From the NCBI GenBank assembly GCA_003219175.1, contig QHPU01000045.1, forward strand, positions 1-53,597: a stretch of DNA of 53,597 nucleotides, given 5' to 3'. The notes under the pieces are model-generated. The model saw nothing but the letters and a program-made list of their open reading frames with translations, made no database searches and was not told the origin of the DNA. Both the position numbers and the translations under genes were made by a program. Numbering within the stretch: the stretch's first letter is position 1; each line of letters begins with the position of its first letter. Below are positions 1 to 8,565 of this stretch, piece after piece. Source of the stretch: Verrucomicrobiota bacterium. GTDB lineage: Bacteria > Verrucomicrobiota > Verrucomicrobiia > Chthoniobacterales > UBA10450.

Positions 1-501
<501 letters not shown>

Positions 502-1161
502 ATGCAGCGCGTGCTGATTGCTCCCTCTATTCTCGCGGCAGATTTTTCCCGATTGGAGAATGAGGTGCGCCATGTCGAACAGGCCGGAGCCGATTGGATC
601 CATTGCGACATCATGGACGGTCATTTCGTCGATAACATTTCGTTTGGCCCGGGAATGGTCGCGACCGTTCGCAAACTCACGAGTTTGCCGCTTGATGTTC
701 ACCTGATGATCCAGCATCCCGACCACTATTTGCCTCGTTTCATCGATGCAGGAGCCAACTCGATTACGGTTCATGTTGAACCGGAAGCAAAACACAATGT
801 CGGCGAAACCTTGCAGCAGATTCAAGACGCTGGTTGCCACGCAGGTCTGACTCTCAACCCGGCGACGCCGTTTGCCTTGCTCGAACCATTTCTTCACCAG
901 CTCGACCTGTTGCTCATCATGACGGTCCATCCCGGTTTCGGCGGGCAATCATTCCGCGCCGAGCAAATGGAAAAGCTTCGTCAGGCGTATGATTGGAAAA
1001 CAAAGAACAAGCCAAGCCTGGATTTGGAAGTCGATGGCGGTATTAATCCCGAGACCGCCAAGGTGTCGATCGAAAACGGCGCCAATGTGCTGGTTGCTGG
1101 CACATCCATTTTCAAGTCCAAGGATTACGCTGCCGAGATTCGGGCGCTGCGCGGTGAATAA
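502..1161 (+). CDS. rpe: Ribulose-phosphate 3-epimerase
   Basis: Interconverts D-ribulose 5-phosphate and D-xylulose 5-phosphate in the pentose phosphate pathway. The 219-residue TIM barrel has family landmarks in order: IAPSILAADFSRL near the N-terminus, the metal-binding histidine segments WIHCDIMDGHFV and LDVHLMI, MTVHPGFGGQSF, and the phosphate-binding LEVDGGINPETA and NVLVAGTSIF. Length is normal for the family. The frame is open 10 codons upstream to 472, but the ATG at 502 (MQRVLIAPS) fits the family N-terminus and is preferred. No strong Shine-Dalgarno is visible. Confidence 0.95.
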   Translation: MQRVLIAPSILAADFSRLENEVRHVEQAGADWIHCDIMDGHFVDNISFGPGMVATVRKLTSLPLDVHLMIQHPDHYLPRFIDAGANSITVHVEPEAKHNVGETLQQIQDAGCHAGLTLNPATPFALLEPFLHQLDLLLIMTVHPGFGGQSFRAEQMEKLRQAYDWKTKNKPSLDLEVDGGINPETAKVSIENGANVLVAGTSIFKSKDYAAEIRALRGE

Positions 1162-1267
1162 TGTGGCGGCGATGTTGGCGCGCACCCATATGCTTTGATG
1201 CGAGACATATCTCTTCAGCAGATTGCGAATCTTGAATTTTAGTCGGTGCATCTGCCAAGTGAGGCGC

Positions 1268-1385
1268 ATGTCATCCCGAACTGCGGAGACGGTGAGGGAT
1301 CTCTCAAGAAGACATTGATTGAGTCAGATAGCTTGTGTAATCAACCACCTTCGGTGAGATCCCTCGCTTGCACTCGGGATGACAC
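1268..1385. repeat. Palindromic intergenic repeat, copy A (about 118 bp)
   Basis: Starts GTCATCCCGA and ends TCGGGATGACAC, so the ends are inverted copies of each other. Inside them GTGAGGGATCTC (left) mirrors GAGATCCCTC (right), giving nested imperfect dyads. A second copy in the same orientation and of nearly the same length lies at 1743-1860. Translated, such elements give spurious peptides of the type CHPE(C/R)(K/R)RGISPKVVD. Likely a non-autonomous, MITE-like element; no transposase is present. Confidence 0.8.
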
Positions 1386-1413
1386 GCGGCGCGTCTTAGG
1401 AACATTGCGGCGG

Positions 1414-1733
1414 CTAACTCCCGCTCGGCTTTCCCGGCATCCGACATTTTCCCACATCGCCAAACAATGATTCGATTAGATCTTCCCATTTGGGATTCAA
1501 TGTCTTCACCAGCGGATTCTTCTTCGCGCGTCGCCAGCCTTTGATTTCCTTCTCGCGGGTGATCGCCGAATAGGATCGGAGAATTGCTCGTAGTAAACAA
1601 GGCGATTCACCTTGGATTTGGAAGTAAACCCTTCAACCACATGATTCCTGTGGTCCAATACCGGTCATCCAACCTACTCATAGAGCACGGCCCGGCTGCG
1701 ATTAGTCATGATGTAAACGAAATAATCCTTCAT
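1414..1733 (-). pseudogene. GIY-YIG endonuclease-like protein, decayed
   Basis: Reading the minus strand from the ATG at 1733 gives MKDYFVYIMTNRSRAVLYE and then a stop. This is the GIY-YIG start (YVYIMTN...LYVG) broken just before the second catalytic motif. Homology resumes in another frame as HRNHVVEGFTSKSKVNRLVY and YEQFSDP. After a one-base deletion it resumes again as AITREKEIKGWRRAKKNPLV and NPKWEDLI, which is the usual C-terminus of YhbQ-like GIY-YIG proteins. So the gene has lost about a dozen residues after LY and carries at least two frame disruptions. It lies between the two 118-bp repeats. Function in life: a small structure-specific nuclease family of unclear role. Confidence 0.8.
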
Positions 1734-1742
1734 ATCGCCAAT

Positions 1743-1860
1743 GTGTCATCCCGACCGCGAAGGCGGTGAGGGATCTCTCAAGAAGACATTGTGTATCGGA
1801 GATAGGCTTGTGTGATCAACCACTTTAGGTGAGATCCCTCGCCTGCGCTCGGGATGACAC
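1743..1860. repeat. Palindromic intergenic repeat, copy B (about 118 bp)
   Basis: Second full copy of the element at 1268-1385, same orientation. It begins GTGTCATCCCGA and ends TCGGGATGACAC, a perfect 12-bp terminal inverted pair. The core GTGAGGGATCTCTCAAGAAG is shared exactly with copy A; differences elsewhere are scattered substitutions and small indels. It ends 18 bp before the gspE stop codon, so it may act as the end of that transcript. Confidence 0.82.
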
Positions 1861-1878
1861 CCGGTGCGTTGCGCGGAA

Positions 1879-3618
1879 TTACCCCGCCACCACCGGTTCG
1901 GCCTCGGCGCTCGTTTCCGCCATGACTTCGTCGGTCTGAGTAACCCTGACCACCTCTTCGATCGTTGTAGTCCCCTGAGCCACACGACGCCAGCCGTCGT
2001 TCCGCAATGTTTCCATGCCTTCAGCAACGGCGCACTGCTTCAGCTCGCCGCCATCACGTTTTTGCATGATCATTTTTCGCAGCGGTTCTGTCACCACACA
2101 GATTTCGTAGATCGCTGTTCGTCCCTGATAACCAGTGTGCCGGCATTGATCGCAACCTTTGCCACGCACGAACTTCGTCCCAAGCTCTTGCACCGGAAAT
2201 CCAATCTCATGGAGATATTCTGCCGGATACTCAACTTTTTCGACGCATTCCGGACAGACGGTGCGAACGAGTCGTTGCGCGATAAAAGATTTCACCACCG
2301 AAGCGAGCAGGAACGGTTCCACATCCATGTCGAGTAAGCGGGTGATGCCTCCGACCGCGTCATTCGTGTGCAGCGTGCTAAAAACCAGGTGGCCAGTCAT
2401 TGCTGCGCGAATCGCTATGTCCGCCGTCTCCACGTCGCGAATCTCCCCCACCATCACGACATTCGGATCCTGTCGCAAAATGTGGCGCAAGCCGAGGGCA
2501 AATGTGAAATTGATTTCCGGTTTTACATCCATTTGCAAGACACCCGGTAGTTTGTATTCAACCGGTTCTTCGATCGTGATAATGCGGCGCGAGACCGAGT
2601 TGATCGTGCTGAGGAAGCAATACAGCGATGTCGATTTTCCGCAGCCGGTCGGGCCTGTGAGCAGGATGATTCCATTGGGCTGCGCCAGGAGATGGCGGAT
2701 CACCCCCTCCTGTTCCTGACTGAGATCGAGACGCTCAAAGCCGAACTGTTGTCCGCCACGGGCGAGCAAACGCAAGCTGATCGATTCGCCATTGACCGTC
2801 GGGATGGTGGAAACACGGACATCGATCTCCTGATTGTTCGCATGCAGATTCATCCTGCCGTCCTGGGGTAGCCGCCGTTCCGCGATGTCCATGTGCGACA
2901 TCACTTTCAGACGCGAGATGATCGCGGCGTGCAGCACGCGCAATTGTGGCGGCACGGCCACCTCATGCAGGATGCCGTCGATGCGATAACGGATACGAAT
3001 GTCATTCTCCAGCGGTTCAACGTGAATATCGGTGGCACGCTCGGCGATCGCTTCGCGGATAATCTGGTTGACAAATTTTACGACCGACGCTTCCGGATCA
3101 TCGGCACTGATGTCGGTGGCGGTTTCACCTTCCTGTAAGATTTCGAAATCCCGATTCATTTTTAGGATTTCATCGAACGTCTCAGCGCCGACTCCATAGA
3201 GCGTCTTCATGGTACGCAGAAGTTGCGCCCGTGGGACCAGGACCCATTCAGCTGGTTTTTTCAAAAGCTGGGTCACCAACTGGCGGCCGGCGGAGTTGAA
3301 AAGATCGTAGGTCGCAAGAACAACGGAATTTTCCTTCTCCTGAATCGGCAAAATGTGATGCTGAAAAACAAACCGCGACGGCAAAATCGAAAGCGTCTGG
3401 CGATCGATGCTCTTGGCGTCGAGCGCGACCAGCGGGACGCGGAAGAAATTTCCAATGGCCGCAAGAAACCGATTCTCGTCCACCTTCCCGGAGTCGAGCA
3501 CCTGTATTGTCCAGGAACCGCCGTTGAGATTTTGGGCGAGCTGGGCCGCTTCTTCGCGGGATGCCACGCCTCCCGCCATCAAAAGGTCGATGATGGATTT
3601 GTTGACTGCCGCACTCAT
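1879..3618 (-). CDS. gspE: Type II secretion / type IV pilus assembly ATPase (GspE/PilB family)
   Basis: Cytoplasmic hexameric ATPase that drives pseudopilus or pilus assembly. The 579 residues have an N-terminal MshEN-like domain (about 1-150), the Asp box near 186-202 (AERATDIHVEP), Walker A GPTGCGKST at 322-330, Walker B VVMVGEIRD near 387-395, and the His box TGHLVFSTLHTND near 408-420. A zinc-binding Cys4 module follows, CPEC at 455-458 and CDQC at 489-492. All catalytic motifs are intact. It is the third gene of a minus-strand run after gspD and a peptidoglycan-binding protein, 40 bp downstream of the latter. GspE and PilB cannot be separated by motif alone; the neighbouring secretin fits either system. 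Confidence 0.92.
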   Translation of the reverse strand: MSAAVNKSIIDLLMAGGVASREEAAQLAQNLNGGSWTIQVLDSGKVDENRFLAAIGNFFRVPLVALDAKSIDRQTLSILPSRFVFQHHILPIQEKENSVVLATYDLFNSAGRQLVTQLLKKPAEWVLVPRAQLLRTMKTLYGVGAETFDEILKMNRDFEILQEGETATDISADDPEASVVKFVNQIIREAIAERATDIHVEPLENDIRIRYRIDGILHEVAVPPQLRVLHAAIISRLKVMSHMDIAERRLPQDGRMNLHANNQEIDVRVSTIPTVNGESISLRLLARGGQQFGFERLDLSQEQEGVIRHLLAQPNGIILLTGPTGCGKSTSLYCFLSTINSVSRRIITIEEPVEYKLPGVLQMDVKPEINFTFALGLRHILRQDPNVVMVGEIRDVETADIAIRAAMTGHLVFSTLHTNDAVGGITRLLDMDVEPFLLASVVKSFIAQRLVRTVCPECVEKVEYPAEYLHEIGFPVQELGTKFVRGKGCDQCRHTGYQGRTAIYEICVVTEPLRKMIMQKRDGGELKQCAVAEGMETLRNDGWRRVAQGTTTIEEVVRVTQTDEVMAETSAEAEPVVAG

Positions 3619-3658
3619 CTCTTAGCCCGCTGATTCTGCGCTACCCTCACTATTCTCG

Positions 3659-4069
3659 TTAGGGCAAATGCAACGCCCGTCGGACAGGTTCGTTCAGCTC
3701 ACCCGTTACGCGCATGGAGTAATTTTTCTGGAGACGGGCGATAGCGAAGCTTACCTCGTCAGAAAATATTCCATCGATCCGACCGCAATAGTATCCGAGT
3801 CGCTTCAAATCCCGCTGCAATGCGGCGACGTAAGCTGGGTCGGACATCAACTGTTCGTTAGTCTTGAAATAATAAACCCAACGCCTGCTATCTCGGTAGG
3901 CATAATCAGTCGCGCGCACCGTCGGCATCTGGTGAAGCAGGTCGTATTCATCGCGCGGTGCGAGCGAGTCAACCGAACGGTGGGAGAAGATTTCCTCGTC
4001 GATGATGAAACCGTGAACGCCATGGCAGGCGAGAAACATCCCCGTCAAAAGAAGTACGATTCGTCTCAT
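3659..4069 (-). CDS. Small exported peptidoglycan-binding-domain protein
   Basis: 136 residues: a signal peptide (RRIVLLLTGMFLACHGVHG), a charged linker, then one PG_binding_1-type domain. That domain is visible as YVAALQRDLKRLGYYCGRID, GIFSDEVSFAIARLQ and VTGELNEPVRRAL. The frame is open upstream to 4153, but the ATG at 4069 is preferred. It gives a clean signal peptide and shares one base with the gspD stop (TGATG), so translation is probably coupled to the secretin. Inferred role: binding the secretion machine to the cell wall. No catalytic residues are visible. Sitting between the secretin and the ATPase is unusual and suggests a dedicated component. Confidence 0.82.
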   Translation of the reverse strand: MRRIVLLLTGMFLACHGVHGFIIDEEIFSHRSVDSLAPRDEYDLLHQMPTVRATDYAYRDSRRWVYYFKTNEQLMSDPAYVAALQRDLKRLGYYCGRIDGIFSDEVSFAIARLQKNYSMRVTGELNEPVRRALHLP

Positions 4070-6432
4070 CACCGCATTCCTATGTCTTTGGCAGACGGAA
4101 TATCTGGTGGCGGCAATTGTTTGCCATCCCCCTTCTTCGGACAATCGGGGCAATCTTCCTGTTCAAGCTCCGGCCCGAAATGGTCGCGATCCTCCGTTTT
4201 CTGTCGAAGACGATACAAGTCCAGTTTTGTCAACGACACTTCTGGACGCATTAGGATGAGCAGCTCCGTGCGATCGCGATTTTTTATGGTGCTACGAAAA
4301 AGGGAACCGACGAGCGGCAATCGACTCAAATATGGAATGCCGTTTTTGCTGGTATTCCTGACGTCACTGATTAATCCGCCCAGGACGATCGTGGAACAGT
4401 TTGGCGCCGACACATTTGTCCGGATGTAACGGGTCGCGATTGTTGGTACCGAGTTGCCACCGATGTTCACGTTGCTGTTTGGGACGACGCTATCAATCTT
4501 CTGCAGAATATCGAGCGAGACCTCCTTTTCCGAATTGATCAGCGGCACAACCTCCAGCTGGAGCGCGACTTTCTTGAATTCGATGCTGGATTGCACAGCA
4601 GCGACACTATTATTTTGGGTGGTCAGCGTCGTCGCGTTGCTCAAAGTGCTGACCGGAACGGGAATCTCTTGTCCGTTCGCGATGATCGCCTTTTTATTAT
4701 TACTGGTGAACACAGTCGGCCGCGAGATCGTCTTGAATCGGCCGGTTGAATCCAACATGTGGACGACCGAGGCGAGCGTGGCGCCGGCAGCGAGATAAAT
4801 GTTCGCGCCGCTGGCAGCGTTAGTCGCCAGCTGGCTGAATGTGATAAGATTGCCCGGGTCGAAGATACTTCCGCCACTCAATACCGGTGATCCCCCCGGA
4901 CTGGCAGCGGGGGAACTGGTACCGCCTCCGGGGAACGGAGGGGGAATGTTGCCGCCAAAGTGCGTAGTGAGCGCATACTTTTTGTTTGCTCGGATGAAAT
5001 AGTCCACGCCGAACTCTTCGTCGTTATTCAGCGTTAACTCGCCAATGACGGTGCTGAGCGCGACTTGCGGCGATTTCACATCCATTTCATCGAGAATTTT
5101 CTGCACCTTTACTACCACCTCGCGATTGCCCAGAACGATGATCGTGTTGGCACGCTGATCGGCGATGATCTTGGCGTTGCCGACCGTCACCGCTTTGGGC
5201 GCGGTATCAACCGGTTGCGTAGACAGTTCTTCTGAAATATTCAATTCGCTGCCGGTCGCGGTACTACTCTGGCCGACATTATACGGATTAGTGACGGTGG
5301 GATTCGGCGTGCGCTGCGGCGTAGGTCCGGCTTGCGGGCCAGCCGCTCCGCCAGCACCAGCTTGTTGCTCCTGCCCCGGTTCGGTTAGGGCCTGCACCAG
5401 CACGGGCAAAACATCGCTTGCCGAAATGTAGCGCAGGGCGCGCGTCACTGGCTTGGCGAACTCAACGTTGGCATCAAACTCCGCGATCAACTTCCGAATA
5501 AAGGGCATGTTGATCGGCCGGGTGATGACGTGAATACGGTTCGTCCTCACGTCAGGGGCGATCTTTATTTTACCGACGATAACCGAGTCCTCCGAAAGGG
5601 CTGTCAATGCGCCCAGATCGGTTTCACCCTGTGGATTCGGCACCACCGGATTCACTATCCCGCGTACGCCCCGCACGCCGCCTCCGCGCGGCGGCATACC
5701 AGGTTGTGTCTGATCGCTACCTTTCTCGAAAATGTCTTTCAACATGTCGACCACTTTGCTGGCGTCCGCTCGCTCCAGCTTGATAAACTCGCTCGTCACT
5801 TCCGCCGGAGGGACGTCGATCTGCTCGATAACCTTGGCCAGGCCTCGAATGACAGTCGAATTCTCCGTGATCAAAATGCTGGAAGATTTCGGCAATGGAA
5901 GAACCGATGTGTAAGTTGATGGCGGCGAGAGGTATTGTCCGATTACTTGCTGTAACTCAGCCGGATCGGCATAACGCAACCTAAACAAATAGCTGACTAC
6001 CTGATCCCCCGGAGGAATATCAGCTTGGTCGGAAATGATCGGCACACCTTGCGTACGCGGATTTTTGCCCGTCCCGATCACCTTCACGATATCGGGCTCT
6101 TCTGGAACGAGTGAGAACCCATTCATTAGAAGACTAATCTGGATGATCTGGATCGCTTCTTCGCGCGTCGGATCCTTGGTGAGAAAAATATTCACCTTCC
6201 CGTTCACAAAATTATCCATGATTACGCGCTTGCCTGTCAGTTGCTCGTAATAACGGAGCACGTCCTGCACGTCGCTGTTGGGGAACTGCAATTTCACATG
6301 TTCCTGGAGATTGGGCGTGGGCGCGGCCGAACGCGCCGGAGCGGCTGGCGATTGCGCGGGCGAAGGACGTTGCGCAAAATTCACCGCTGCCGAAGCCAGC
6401 AGTACGAATACAACCAGCGGGGATCTCAACAC
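4069..6432 (-). CDS. gspD: Secretin, general secretion pathway protein D family
   Basis: Outer-membrane channel of a type II secretion or type IV pilus system. The 787 residues start with a signal peptide (LVVFVLLASAAVNFA) and an Ala/Pro-rich linker. An N0 domain (about 45-120, VKLQFPNSDVQDVLRYYEQL) is followed by repeated N1-N3 ring domains (for example VTSEFIKLERADASKVVDML). The C-terminal secretin barrel carries the signature IPYLSRLPLVGSLFR before LLILMRPEV. A Gly/Pro/Gln-rich insert lies near residues 350-380. Length is somewhat above typical GspD. First gene of the gspD > peptidoglycan-binding protein > gspE set. Confidence 0.92.
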   Translation of the reverse strand: MLRSPLVVFVLLASAAVNFAQRPSPAQSPAAPARSAAPTPNLQEHVKLQFPNSDVQDVLRYYEQLTGKRVIMDNFVNGKVNIFLTKDPTREEAIQIIQISLLMNGFSLVPEEPDIVKVIGTGKNPRTQGVPIISDQADIPPGDQVVSYLFRLRYADPAELQQVIGQYLSPPSTYTSVLPLPKSSSILITENSTVIRGLAKVIEQIDVPPAEVTSEFIKLERADASKVVDMLKDIFEKGSDQTQPGMPPRGGGVRGVRGIVNPVVPNPQGETDLGALTALSEDSVIVGKIKIAPDVRTNRIHVITRPINMPFIRKLIAEFDANVEFAKPVTRALRYISASDVLPVLVQALTEPGQEQQAGAGGAAGPQAGPTPQRTPNPTVTNPYNVGQSSTATGSELNISEELSTQPVDTAPKAVTVGNAKIIADQRANTIIVLGNREVVVKVQKILDEMDVKSPQVALSTVIGELTLNNDEEFGVDYFIRANKKYALTTHFGGNIPPPFPGGGTSSPAASPGGSPVLSGGSIFDPGNLITFSQLATNAASGANIYLAAGATLASVVHMLDSTGRFKTISRPTVFTSNNKKAIIANGQEIPVPVSTLSNATTLTTQNNSVAAVQSSIEFKKVALQLEVVPLINSEKEVSLDILQKIDSVVPNSNVNIGGNSVPTIATRYIRTNVSAPNCSTIVLGGLISDVRNTSKNGIPYLSRLPLVGSLFRSTIKNRDRTELLILMRPEVSLTKLDLYRLRQKTEDRDHFGPELEQEDCPDCPKKGDGKQLPPPDIPSAKDIGMR

Positions 6433-6489
6433 AGAGGTGCAATAGTAAGGGCGGTGGCGCCCTGGGTCAATAGCTGGTTAGGTTTGGCC

Positions 6490-6605
6490 ACGGGTCCCAA
6501 TCCTAAATCCCGAACCCTCAACGCTCAACGTGCGATAAATGAATCCTAAACCCTGAACCTGAATGCTGAATGTCCAATACTGAACACTGAACTCTTGAAC
6601 CGGCA
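6490..6605. repeat. Phased degenerate TGAAC/TCAAC repeats
   Basis: Spacer between gspD and an NTF2-like gene. It carries a run of short near-repeats (CGAACCCTCAACGCTCAACG, later CTGAACCTGAATGCTGAATG and ACTGAACACTGAACTCTTGA) at 6-9 base spacing. No coding potential. It resembles the TTTTAAC arrays found at 7106, 13350, 30345 and 47415 in this window. Confidence 0.6.
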
Positions 6606-6630
6606 CCCTTACTAGTAGTAAATCGACAAA

Positions 6631-7101
6631 ATGAAATCACGTTGGCTTCTCCTGGTTTCCTCCCTCTTATTCCTGTTCGTCCCATTCACCCGATCTGACT
6701 CATCCGAGAAAGAAGACAGCAAAGATGCCGTGATCGCCGAAATTCGAGCGGTTCTGAGCGCGCAACAGGAGGCTTGGAATCACGGTGACATCGATGGTTT
6801 CATGAATGGTTATGCCCGCGCTGAAACTACGGTTTTTGTTTCCGGCGATGAGGTGACGCGTGGCTGGCAAACCGTGCGTGACCGCTATCTGAGAAAATAC
6901 AGTGACCGCGCTAAGATGGGCACGCTTACATTCTCAGATCTTGAAATCGAACCGCTCGGTCCAGATTCCGCGGTTGTACTCGGCCGCTGGGAACTCAAAC
7001 GCGCCAACGATAACCCGCATGGTCATTTCACCTTAATCTTCCGCCGGACACCAGACGGCTGGCGCATTGTCCACGATCATACCTCCGCGGCTGCGCCATG
7101 A
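6631..7101 (+). CDS. Exported NTF2-like (DUF4440/SnoaL-type) protein
   Basis: 156 residues with a signal peptide (KSRWLLLVSSLLFLFVPF) and one NTF2-like cone fold. Recognisable elements are AVLSAQQEAWNHGDIDGFM, then GYARAETTVFVSGD, SAVVLGRWELKR and the C-terminal HFTLIFRRTPDGWRIVHDHT. The last is the classic DUF4440/SgcJ-type ending. Such domains bind small ligands or act as isomerases or hydrolases; no function can be assigned from sequence. It stands alone between the gspD promoter side and the convergent mpl. Confidence 0.8.
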   Translation: MKSRWLLLVSSLLFLFVPFTRSDSSEKEDSKDAVIAEIRAVLSAQQEAWNHGDIDGFMNGYARAETTVFVSGDEVTRGWQTVRDRYLRKYSDRAKMGTLTFSDLEIEPLGPDSAVVLGRWELKRANDNPHGHFTLIFRRTPDGWRIVHDHTSAAAP

Positions 7102-7105
7102 TCTT

Positions 7106-7150
7106 CATCAACGTTTCAACCCTTTTAACCCTTTAACTTTTTTAACAACT
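7106..7150. repeat. Phased (TTTT)AAC array
   Basis: Between the convergent NTF2-like gene and mpl, reaching into the mpl stop end. AAC trinucleotides occur about every 8-9 bases, separated by C/T runs (CAACGTTTCAACCCTTTTAA onward). A related array lies before pheS and another after alr. Confidence 0.6.
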
Positions 7151-8519
7151 TCTCATGGATCCCATCGAACCCGCCATTGCTGAAAACGGTCACGATATCG
7201 TTCTTCTTCAGCAGCGGCGTGATGCGCTCAACGATCGCGTCGGCATTTTGCTCATAGAAAGCGAGTCGGCCCGCGCGTTTAATTTCTTTCATCACGCCCT
7301 CGGGATTCAATCGTTCCGTTCCCGGAATTTGGTCGAGCCTCGCGACCTGCGAAATGAAAACGCCGTCGGCAATCTTCAGCGCATTCGGCAACTCGTTTTG
7401 AAAAACTGCCCGTCGAGTGGTATTTGAGCGCGGCTCGAAGATCGCCCACAGCCGATGCTTTGGATAACGACGCCGCAGTGCCGTCAGCGTCTGCGCGATC
7501 GCGGTCGGATGATGACCGAAATCGTCAATCACCTTTACCCCGCGCACTTCGCCGCGGATTTCCTGACGTCGTGCCACTCCTTCAAACTTCGGCAACGCTG
7601 CTCGAATGGTTTCGGCCGACACGCCATAAAATTTCGCGGCTGAAATCGCCATTGCGGCGTTGCGGACGTTGAACTCACCGAACATCGGAATCTCAAATTC
7701 CTCATCGCGCAAAACGAAGCGCGATTTTTTTGCCGAATAACTGACATCCCGGATCCGTTGAGCGCAGTTTTTCGAAAAACCGACCTCAACCATGGGCGCA
7801 AGAGAATCGCGTGTGACCTCCACACAATTCTTGTCGTCCCCATTGAGCACGATCATTCCATTCTGCGGCACAATGTTCACCAGCCGGCGAAAGCTTAACT
7901 TAATGGCATCAAGATCGGGAAAGATGTCGGCATGATCGAACTCGAGATTATTCACGATCAGCAGCTCCGGCAGGTAGTGAATAAACTTTGACCGCTTGTC
8001 GAAAAAGGCGGTGTCATATTCGTCGCCTTCAATGACGAAGAAGCTCGATTCGTTGAAACGTGCGCCCTGTCCGAAATTGCGGGGGATGCCGCCGATCATG
8101 TAACTGGGCCTGCGCTTGGCGCACTCCATAATCCAGGTCAGCAACGCTGTTGTCGTTGTTTTTCCGTGCGTGCCGGTAACAACGAGGTTGTGCCGCCCAC
8201 GCAGAAATTCGTTCTTCATTATTTCCGGTAGGGATTGATAAAAAAGTTTGCGATTCAACACTGCTTCCACCTCCGGATTGCCACGCTTCATGGCATTGCC
8301 AATCACGACGACATCAGTGTTTGCCGGAATATTCTCAGCCCGATAACCCACAAACAGTGAAATGCCGTGTTTCTCTAAAAACGTGGACATAGGCGGATAG
8401 ACGTTTTCGTCAGAGCCGGAAACGATGAACTCTCTCTCTTTCAACGCCGCTGCCACTGACCCCATCGCAGTCCCGCATATTCCAAGGAAATGGAAATGGC
8501 GTGGCTCGGCTTTGCTCAC
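7125..8519 (-). CDS. mpl: UDP-N-acetylmuramate:murein tripeptide ligase (Mpl)
   Basis: Murein-recycling ligase that joins UDP-MurNAc to the tripeptide L-Ala-gamma-D-Glu-meso-DAP. The 464 residues follow the Mur ligase plan: N-terminal Rossmann domain with HFLGICGTAMG, P-loop TGTHGKTTTT at 115-124, central EGDEYDTAFFDKRSKF (164-179) and NNLEFDHADIF. The C-terminal domain shows VIDDFGHHPTAIAQTL and IFEPRSNTTRR. The EYDTAFFDKRSK segment is characteristic of Mpl rather than MurC. Length agrees with the family. It implies meso-DAP peptidoglycan that is recycled. Confidence 0.92.
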   Translation of the reverse strand: MSKAEPRHFHFLGICGTAMGSVAAALKEREFIVSGSDENVYPPMSTFLEKHGISLFVGYRAENIPANTDVVVIGNAMKRGNPEVEAVLNRKLFYQSLPEIMKNEFLRGRHNLVVTGTHGKTTTTALLTWIMECAKRRPSYMIGGIPRNFGQGARFNESSFFVIEGDEYDTAFFDKRSKFIHYLPELLIVNNLEFDHADIFPDLDAIKLSFRRLVNIVPQNGMIVLNGDDKNCVEVTRDSLAPMVEVGFSKNCAQRIRDVSYSAKKSRFVLRDEEFEIPMFGEFNVRNAAMAISAAKFYGVSAETIRAALPKFEGVARRQEIRGEVRGVKVIDDFGHHPTAIAQTLTALRRRYPKHRLWAIFEPRSNTTRRAVFQNELPNALKIADGVFISQVARLDQIPGTERLNPEGVMKEIKRAGRLAFYEQNADAIVERITPLLKKNDIVTVFSNGGFDGIHEKLLKKLKG

Positions 8520-8565
8520 GCGAATCCTTTACGCCGCAAGCGGCGATTTGGCTACTACCATCCCG

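Noticed and set aside
1304-2027. Frames giving CHPECKRGISPKVVDYT and CHPERRRGISPKVVDHT peptides
   Set aside because: These are translations of the 118-bp repeats, not proteins.
3668-4429. 253-codon plus-strand frame over gspD and the peptidoglycan-binding gene
   Set aside because: Fully antisense to two recognised genes.
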